From Nanobdellota archaeon (GTDB lineage: Archaea > Nanobdellota > Nanobdellia > Woesearchaeales > GW2011-AR9), in the NCBI GenBank assembly GCA_030695605.1, contig JAUYQE010000090.1, forward strand, positions 1 through 5,571: a DNA stretch of 5,571 nucleotides. Reading direction: 5' to 3'. The notes under the pieces were generated by a model. That model was not told the origin of the DNA and did not search any database. It saw only the letters and a program-made list of their open reading frames with translations. Position numbers and translations under genes: made by a program. The number at the start of each line of letters is the position of its first letter. Positions within the stretch are counted from its first letter, which is position 1. Shown piece after piece: positions 5,200 through 5,571 of this stretch.

Positions 5200-5373
5200 A
5201 TGAGATCATTTGAAAGCAGAGGCCCTCCTCGAAGAGACTTTGGTCCTCGAGAAATGCATAAAGCGACGTGCTCCGACTGCGGGCAGGAATGTGAAGTTCC
5301 TTTCAAGCCCACGGAAGGTAAGCCAGTTTTCTGCAGAGACTGTTACGCAAAGAGACGACCCCCGCGGTACTAA
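5200..5373 (+). CDS. Small zinc-ribbon protein, CxxC-x17-CxxC type
   Basis: A 57-residue protein with two Cys pairs, C24-x2-C27 and C45-x2-C48, separated by exactly 17 residues. The surrounding pattern MHKATCSDCGQECEVPFKP (19-37) and GKPVFCRDCYAKRR (40-53) is the CxxC-x17-CxxC domain found in many archaea and candidate-phyla bacteria, where it is often a short stand-alone protein with basic, Arg/Gly/Pro-rich flanks, as here (residues 1-18 and 51-57). Zn binding by the four Cys is a safe inference. Nucleic-acid binding is likely from the charge but unproven, and the cellular role is unknown. The start is fixed by GGAGG 7 nt upstream. The gene is divergent from exonuclease III and ends in a strong terminator, so it is monocistronic. 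Confidence 0.88.
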   Translation: MRSFESRGPPRRDFGPREMHKATCSDCGQECEVPFKPTEGKPVFCRDCYAKRRPPRY

Positions 5374-5394
5374 GTTTCTTATCATAGCAGTTTA

Positions 5395-5429
5395 GTTTTC
5401 TTTATTTTTTTTTTTATTTTTTTATTTTT
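5395..5429 (+). terminator. Strong T-tract terminator after the zinc-protein gene
   Basis: A nearly pure T stretch with runs of 11 (5405-5415), 7 (5417-5423) and 5 (5425-5429) T starts 21 nt after the stop codon. It has no hairpin, as usual for archaeal intrinsic termination. It is by far the strongest terminator in the window, which fits a highly expressed small gene. Confidence 0.8.
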
Positions 5430-5571
5430 AAGCACAGACATGTATTTTTCTGCAAAAAATATTGAAGCAAAGCGTAGGCATAGTATGACGTAGTCGCCGC
5501 CAGTTAAATATCAGCCGGCTCTTTAAACAGAAAATTCTCCACCGATAACTTTAAATATCAATTGATAGTGT
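5430..5571. other. Intergenic right edge without a supportable gene
   Basis: No convincing reading frame or RNA gene is seen. The stretch contains the 8-bp palindrome AGCCGGCT (5513-5520) and several TATA-like strings (for example TTTAAACA at 5522-5529). Only the last TATA box (5550-5557) is placed to serve a gene. Confidence 0.5.
5550..5557 (+). promoter_or_regulatory. Candidate TATA box for a gene beyond the right edge
   Basis: TTTAAATA, identical to the zinc-protein box. If the local 26.5-nt rule holds, the ATG would lie near 5580, about 9 nt outside the window. The orientation is inferred; the upstream strand has no matching start. Confidence 0.45.

Noticed and set aside
5440..5493. 17-residue plus-strand frame after the terminator
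   Set aside because: No SD, no properly spaced TATA and no recognisable product; it directly follows a strong terminator.
5461..5545. Possible small RNA gene near the AGCCGGCT palindrome
   Set aside because: No tRNA fold, no C/D or H/ACA box pattern, and no promoter placed to drive it could be found.

Overview
The window reads as archaeal chromosome. It has archaeal TATA boxes of the TTTATAAA / TTTAAAAA type, mostly leaderless starts, very short intergenic gaps and U-tract terminators. Its conserved genes are an archaeal-style DUF192 protein, a probable eL41 ribosomal protein, a CxxC-x17-CxxC zinc protein, a DUF4346 protein and exonuclease III. Small compact genes and the style of the DUF192 and ExoIII proteins suggest a DPANN-type archaeon (Woesearchaeota/Pacearchaeota-like). 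That placement is an inference; nothing here fixes the lineage.

Left third (1-2025, minus strand): a three-gene operon read right to left. A Hanks-type protein kinase comes first and overlaps by ATGA a protein with a transglutaminase-like (possibly EDR1/CTR1-like) cysteine motif. Two bases later a third gene starts and runs off the left edge; its first 28 residues look like the N-terminus of an ADP-ribosyltransferase-fold or DUF2971-like protein. This operon is the most unusual part of the window. A kinase next to an EDR1-like domain recalls the plant EDR1/CTR1 kinases, where the two are fused.

Middle (2026-3787): a divergent promoter region separates the kinase operon from a plus-strand DUF192 (UPF0127) gene. 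A 35-codon gene for a highly basic, eL41-like ribosomal protein follows. Convergent to them is a minus-strand gene for a TraB/ChaN-like protein with GETHN and GSHH motifs.

Right (3788-5571): a stand-alone DUF4346 gene and an exonuclease III/AP endonuclease gene (both minus), then a 57-residue zinc protein (plus) followed by a very strong T-tract terminator. The last 140 bases hold no supportable gene but end in a good TATA box, probably the promoter of a gene starting just beyond the edge.

Regulatory logic: six promoter-proximal genes (kinase, TraB/ChaN-like, DUF4346, exonuclease III, DUF192, eL41-like) have a TATA box whose centre lies 26.5 to 28.5 nt before the ATG, as expected for leaderless mRNAs. 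The genes inside the operon have GGAG motifs instead. The zinc protein is the exception: its TATA predicts a leader of about 51 nt with a perfect 7-bp hairpin and a GGAGG site. The spacing rule also decides the exonuclease III start (5039 rather than 5045) and supports the longer eL41-like start.
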